Source: Actinoplanes ianthinogenes (GTDB lineage Bacteria; Actinomycetota; Actinomycetes; Mycobacteriales; Micromonosporaceae). From it: a stretch of DNA of 64,000 nt. Shown here piece after piece: positions 60,246 through 64,000 of this stretch. Each line of letters starts with the position of its first letter. Positions within the stretch are counted from its first letter, which is position 1. Location: positions 1,240,001 to 1,304,000 of the forward strand of contig NZ_AP023356.1 in the NCBI RefSeq assembly GCF_018324205.1, in the 5' to 3' direction. The notes below the pieces were generated by a model, which saw nothing but the letters and a program-made list of their open reading frames with translations, was not told the origin of the DNA and did not search any database. A program made the translations under genes and the position numbers.

Positions 60246-61412
60246 TTACTTGCCGGTAGCCCGTCGCGCCAGAAGCCAGCGAGCGATTTTCCGGATCACC
60301 GCCGGATCGACGTGCGTGCCCCGGTAGAACATGTGCTCACGGGTCCGCAGCACCCGGAACCGGACGTCGTCCCGATCACCGAGGGCGGCCCGCCAGCGCG
60401 CCAGGTCGTCGGCCACGGTGACCTGGTGATCCCGTCCGCCCTGCATGATCAGCATCGGTCGCCGCAGCGTCGCCGCGGTCCGCACCGGGTCGTAGTCGCG
60501 CAGGTCGAGCCAGTAGGACGCGGGAAAGCCGAAGGGCAGATCGGACGCCGGCGTCTCCGGCGTCAGTCCCTCGTCGACCGTCGCGACCTGCCGGTCGACC
60601 GCGGCCACCATCGCCTCGCCCGCCGGTCCGGGATCACGCGCGGCCAGGTGCCGTGCGACCCGCTGCGCGGATCGCTGCATCGGGATCGCCTCGGCCGCGA
60701 GCAGGATCAGGCCCGCTATCCCGGGCTCGGCCGCGGCCACTCGCGGCGCGGCCTTGCCACCCAGGCTGTGGCCGAGGAGGAAGATCCGGTCCGGGTCCAC
60801 CGCCGGTCGCTGTTCCCGCAGTTCGCGTACGGCGGCAAGCGCCGGGACGACGTATTCCTCGGTGAGCGTCCGCTCGGGCAGCGGCTTGTCGAAGCGCAGC
60901 ACGGCGATGTCCCTGCTCGCGAGACCCCAGGCGAGGTCCTTCAGGGGTTTGCGGGCGCCGTCGGTGCCGTCGCGGTCCTGCTGCCCGCCGCCGGGGAGAA
61001 GGATCACCGCCGGATGCGGGCCGGTTTTGTGCGGCAGGGACAACGTCCCGGCGCCGGTGTCGTGCTCGGTGAAGCGGGCCGGCCGCGCGTAGGGCGGGGG
61101 CTGCCAGGCGGTGGTGGCGAGCGGGGCCAGGCGGAGGCCGTGCAGGCGACCGGACGTGTCGTGGGAGAAGACGATCTGGAAGTCGCCGGTGGCACAGTGC
61201 ACGGGTTGGCGTACCCGGAAAAGACCCGGACCCGCGGCCTCCCCGGCGGCGTCGCCGGGCGTGCAGGGAGCGCCCGCGGTCTGGACGGACCAGGCGACCC
61301 GGACCGTCTCGGGCGACACCACGGCGCGCATCTCCGGGGTGAACATCCCGGCCAGCGCCTCGAACCGCCCCGCCTCGAGGTGCCCGAAGACGACGGACGC
61401 GATCGTTCTCAT
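60246..61412 (-). CDS. Alpha/beta hydrolase with N-terminal DUF3887-like domain
   Basis: 388 residues from ATG 61410-61412 (an ATG six codons upstream is possible). Residues ~1-110 look like a DUF3887/NTF2-like cone (HLEAGRFEALAGMFTPEMRA). The hydrolase domain has the oxyanion segment VILLPGGGQQDRDG, nucleophile Ser in FLLGHSLGGKA, Asp in IMQGGRDHQV and catalytic His in RTREHMFYRG. Similar to YqkD/dienelactone-hydrolase-like esterases; substrate unknown. A palindrome overlaps the start codon, and the divergent ArsR-like gene is the likely regulator. Confidence 0.88.
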   Translation of the reverse strand: MRTIASVVFGHLEAGRFEALAGMFTPEMRAVVSPETVRVAWSVQTAGAPCTPGDAAGEAAGPGLFRVRQPVHCATGDFQIVFSHDTSGRLHGLRLAPLATTAWQPPPYARPARFTEHDTGAGTLSLPHKTGPHPAVILLPGGGQQDRDGTDGARKPLKDLAWGLASRDIAVLRFDKPLPERTLTEEYVVPALAAVRELREQRPAVDPDRIFLLGHSLGGKAAPRVAAAEPGIAGLILLAAEAIPMQRSAQRVARHLAARDPGPAGEAMVAAVDRQVATVDEGLTPETPASDLPFGFPASYWLDLRDYDPVRTAATLRRPMLIMQGGRDHQVTVADDLARWRAALGDRDDVRFRVLRTREHMFYRGTHVDPAVIRKIARWLLARRATGK

Positions 61413-61421
61413 AGTTGAGAA
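61406..61421. promoter_or_regulatory. Palindrome TTCTCA-TAGT-TGAGAA at divergent starts
   Basis: Perfect 6-bp arms with a 4-bp centre; the ATG of the hydrolase (61410-61412) lies inside it and the ArsR-like gene starts 27 bp away. Suggests repression of the hydrolase and possibly itself by the adjacent regulator. Confidence 0.55.
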
Positions 61422-61447
61422 AGGTAGCATGGATTAGATTGGTGGGC

Positions 61448-61990
61448 GTGGAGACGGCGGAACTTCTGGCACATCCGGTGCGGCTGCGCATCGTGCACGC
61501 GCTGCGCGGCGGTCGCGAGATGACGACCGCGGAGCTGGTGGAGCGGCTGCCGGACGTGTCGAAGGCGACCGTCTATCGGCACATCGACCTGCTCGGCAAC
61601 GGCGGGGTGCTGGAGGTGGCGGCCGAGCGGCGGGTGCGCGGGGCGGTCGAGCGGCGCTACCGGCTGCGGCAGGACCGGGCGTCGATCAGCGCCGCGGCGG
61701 CGGCCGAGCTCACCGCGGACGATCATCGGCGCGCGTTCACCATCGCGATGACCGCCCTGATCGCCGAGTTCGGCGCCTATCTGGACCGGCCGGGCGCCGA
61801 TCCGGCGCGGGACCTGGTCGGATATCGGCAGCATGCGGTCTGGCTCAGCCCGGCGGAGCTGACCGAGCTGATCGGCGAGCTGCGCGCGGCGATCCTGCCC
61901 CGGCTCACCCAGGAAGCCACCCCGGACCGCGCGCAGTATCTGCTCAGCCCGATCCTGTTCCCGATCGAGAATGCGGCGCCGCAAGACTGA
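61448..61990 (+). CDS. ArsR-like helix-turn-helix regulator
   Basis: 180 residues from GTG 61448. Winged helix: AELLAHPVRLRIVHALRGGR, TTAELVERLPDVSKATVYRH, wing region VRGAVERRYRLRQ. Residues ~95-180 are a helical domain (HRRAFTIAMTALIAEFGAYL, LSPAELTELIGELRAAILPR) as in YcgA/DUF6194-type HTH proteins. GTG at 61442 is an alternative. TAGATT at 61434-61439 may be a -10, leaving almost no leader. The 3' end overlaps the convergent gene by 47 bp. Confidence 0.85.
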   Translation: METAELLAHPVRLRIVHALRGGREMTTAELVERLPDVSKATVYRHIDLLGNGGVLEVAAERRVRGAVERRYRLRQDRASISAAAAAELTADDHRRAFTIAMTALIAEFGAYLDRPGADPARDLVGYRQHAVWLSPAELTELIGELRAAILPRLTQEATPDRAQYLLSPILFPIENAAPQD

Positions 61991-64000
61991 GGGTCACCGC
62001 GTCGACAAGGCGCACGATGACCTCGGGACGGCAGTGAGCGGTCGCAGAGGCGGACAGCCACCACGGGCCCGTGGCATATGCCTCGGCCAGTAGCCGGTCC
62101 GCCCGGTCCGGACCGACGATGACGGCAAGGTCCGCCAGGGTCTGTACCCGCAGGCCGGAATCCTCGATCTTGCTGACGGCATCCTCGGCTGCGCGGAACA
62201 AGGAGGTCGCCTCACGACTGTCGCCGACCTCCGCTGCGGCGCAGGAAAGGTGGGCAAGCGCCTGCGCGCGCCACTCGCAGCGGGAAATGCCACTGGCGAT
62301 CCGCTTCGCATCGCCGGGGACACCGATCCGGGACAGAACGACGGCCAGGACGAATTCCGCCCTGCCCTGCAGCGTGCTGTCTATGCTCCCCAGCAGACTC
62401 GTTTCGAAACCACCGGGGTCACCGACTTCCTGAACGCCGGCAATCACCGCCTGAGCCTCGACGCGATCACCCAGGGCGGCCAACGCCTGTGCTCGGGCAG
62501 CCAGGGCTCGGACTCGCTGATACGGGCTCACGATCACAACGGCCGCCTGCTCGGCGGCCACGACCAGTCTCCGCGCCCGCTCCTGGTCTTGAGTCCCGCC
62601 CGCGGCCTCCGCCAGGCCAGCCAGGGTGACTGCTTTCAGATATGGATCTGACACCGTGTCGGCGATGCGGTCGGCGAGCTCGGTGAACCCGCTCCGCGCC
62701 GCGTTCAGGGACACCTCCGACAGAGCTTTCGCCCGCAGGAACGGGCCGGCGATTCCCCGTGCGACGCTCTCCGCGCGTTCGCAGTCTCCGGCTCTCGCCA
62801 TTGCTCCAGCCAGACCAGCCAGCCCGTGTCGTTGCAGGCTGTCGAACGGGATGGCGTGAATGAGGCTCTCAGCTTCATCGAAGTCGCCGGCTCTGACTTT
62901 CGCGCGGGCGACGTCCACCCGGGCCAGCGCCCGCCGATCCGGGTCGGCTATGCGGCCGGCAAGATCTTCCGCCCGGTCGAGATCATCCACCCCCGCCAGG
63001 GCTCTGACGAGTTCCACCAGCGCCAGCGCCTCACGATCCCGATTGGTGATGGCACGCGCGACCCGCTCGGCTTCGACGGCCAGTGCCCGAGCCAGATTCG
63101 TGCTGCCCTCCTCAAGGGCCACCTTCGCCGCCTGTGCCAGCTGGTCAGGAGTCGAGCCGTTCACGATGCGGCCGGTCCAGGTGAGATCCGGGATCCACCC
63201 GCCGTTGCGGTCGAGTTCGGCGACCACGGACCGCAACTGGGCCAGCCCACTCATCGCGTCCGTCCGCACCTTCGGCTCAGAGATATCGCCCGCGATCTCG
63301 CCTGCAAGATCCAGTTTGCCGATCACCGCCAGAGCTTCGACGAGGCTGACCATGAGTCTCGCCCGAGGAAAGTCGGCCACAAGATCGATGGCCTGCCCGG
63401 CTTCCACGACGAGGTGCGATGCCAGCTGGGCCGACCCGGTGAAAGGCAGCACCCGGACGAGTTCGATCAGCAGCCGGGCGCGAGCCGCCGGCATCTGCCT
63501 GTCACGGGCCTCTCGCACCGCGCCGTCAGCGAGTTCGACGGCTCGTTCGACGTTCCCGGCCAGGGCGATTGCTTTGATCAGTTCGGCCAGTAGCACGTCA
63601 CGATGAGCGGATGGACCCATCGATCGTACGATTTCTTCGGCTTTGTCCCGTGCGCCGATCCGGATGAGGAGCCGTACCAGTTCTCTGTGATCCTCCGGTT
63701 CCATCCCGGAGAGGAGGGCCGGGCCGCGCCGAAGCATGTCGTCGGCCATCGCCCTGACCAGTTCGCGATCACCGGACGCGGCCAACTCTTTCCACAGGGC
63801 GATGGCCGTTCTGGGCGACTCCGCGCGGCGGGAGCCTTGACGGACGATCTCCACACCACTCTCGAGATCACCGGCAGCAATCACTGCTCTGACGAGTTCG
63901 ACCAAGGCCTCGCGGCGCAGATCGGGATGGGCGATGTCATGGATCATCGACCGCATGCCCGCGATGAGCGACCGGACAGTGTCGCGATCAGCGGACGCCG
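61944..64000 (-). CDS. Large helical-repeat (TPR-like) protein, 5' end outside window
   Basis: At least 685 residues; the frame stays open to the window edge (ASADRDTVRSLIAGMRSMIH precedes the first Met), so the true start lies beyond 64000. The visible part is all alpha-helical repeats of roughly 35-40 residues with the pattern A..L..LA.A.A..GD...A..I, e.g. AVIAAGDLESGVEIV, RVDVARAKVRAGDFDEAESL, GLAGAMARAGDCERAESVAR. Such arrays often follow a STAND ATPase or protease domain; that part would be upstream and unseen. Ends with an unrelated short tail. Confidence 0.75.
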   Translation of the reverse strand, partial: ASADRDTVRSLIAGMRSMIHDIAHPDLRREALVELVRAVIAAGDLESGVEIVRQGSRRAESPRTAIALWKELAASGDRELVRAMADDMLRRGPALLSGMEPEDHRELVRLLIRIGARDKAEEIVRSMGPSAHRDVLLAELIKAIALAGNVERAVELADGAVREARDRQMPAARARLLIELVRVLPFTGSAQLASHLVVEAGQAIDLVADFPRARLMVSLVEALAVIGKLDLAGEIAGDISEPKVRTDAMSGLAQLRSVVAELDRNGGWIPDLTWTGRIVNGSTPDQLAQAAKVALEEGSTNLARALAVEAERVARAITNRDREALALVELVRALAGVDDLDRAEDLAGRIADPDRRALARVDVARAKVRAGDFDEAESLIHAIPFDSLQRHGLAGLAGAMARAGDCERAESVARGIAGPFLRAKALSEVSLNAARSGFTELADRIADTVSDPYLKAVTLAGLAEAAGGTQDQERARRLVVAAEQAAVVIVSPYQRVRALAARAQALAALGDRVEAQAVIAGVQEVGDPGGFETSLLGSIDSTLQGRAEFVLAVVLSRIGVPGDAKRIASGISRCEWRAQALAHLSCAAAEVGDSREATSLFRAAEDAVSKIEDSGLRVQTLADLAVIVGPDRADRLLAEAYATGPWWLSASATAHCRPEVIVRLVDAVTLSLAAPHSRSGTGSG

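Noticed and set aside
1..64000. tRNA, rRNA or complete insertion sequence
   Set aside because: No cloverleaf ending in CCA-type acceptor, no rRNA blocks, and no transposase or terminal inverted repeat pair was recognised by reading.

Overview
The window is very GC-rich actinobacterial chromosome with GTG/TTG starts, dense four-base ATGA/GTGA gene overlaps and abundant one- and two-component regulators. Gene content (FxSxx-COOH-type STAND/TPR protein, SAV_2336-type domain, VMAP-C protein, GGDEF/EAL pair, DesA3-like desaturase operon) and a 63-64 bp extragenic hairpin repeat family point to Micromonosporaceae, probably Actinoplanes or a close relative. The genus is an inference. No tRNA, rRNA, CRISPR array or complete insertion sequence was seen.

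Layout. 1-1.4 kb: end of an NMT1/THI5-type ABC importer. 1.4-3.6 kb: three minus-strand genes of poorly known function. 3.65-4.3 kb: non-coding hairpin array plus a ~140 bp element that recurs at 47.75 kb. 4.3-8.4 kb: overlapping c-di-GMP genes (PAS-GGDEF, then GGDEF-EAL). 8.5-17.2 kb: a co-directional island with a SEFIR effector, a RiPP-like precursor, a stand-alone HExxH peptide-modifying enzyme, a VMAP-type adaptor and an NB-ARC/TPR STAND ATPase. This is the most interesting locus. 17.2-28.3 kb: secreted proteins, a Ser/Thr kinase, two LacI regulators, a GlxA-type regulator, gap, and an RHH plus DUF2637-like pair that looks like an element remnant. 28.3-29.6 kb: long non-coding repeat field. 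29.6-32.2 kb: a secreted three-repeat protein, a DUF1963 protein and a small membrane protein.

32.3-44.4 kb is a pectin/uronate utilisation locus. A minus-strand operon (Gfo/Idh, uronate isomerase, UxuB-type reductase, Gfo/Idh, cupin, secreted pectate lyase) is divergent from a plus-strand operon (LacI repressor, sugar ABC importer, YesL-like membrane protein). Between them lie two back-to-back promoters with consensus spacing, each carrying a near-identical LacI-type palindrome, so one repressor probably controls both sides. Secreted lyase, importer and intracellular uronate steps form a coherent pathway.

44.9-46.7 kb: Lrp-type regulator divergent from alanine dehydrogenase. 47.9-50.4 kb: metNIQ methionine importer. 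50.6-53.3 kb: small protein and a NarL-type two-component system with a YqeB-like gene. 53.4-55.3 kb: DHA2 efflux pump and PadR regulator sharing one palindromic operator. 56.3-59.9 kb: PucR-type regulator divergent from a ferredoxin reductase/acyl desaturase operon. 60.2-61.99 kb: hydrolase and ArsR-like regulator. The window ends inside a large helical-repeat protein whose start lies beyond base 64000.
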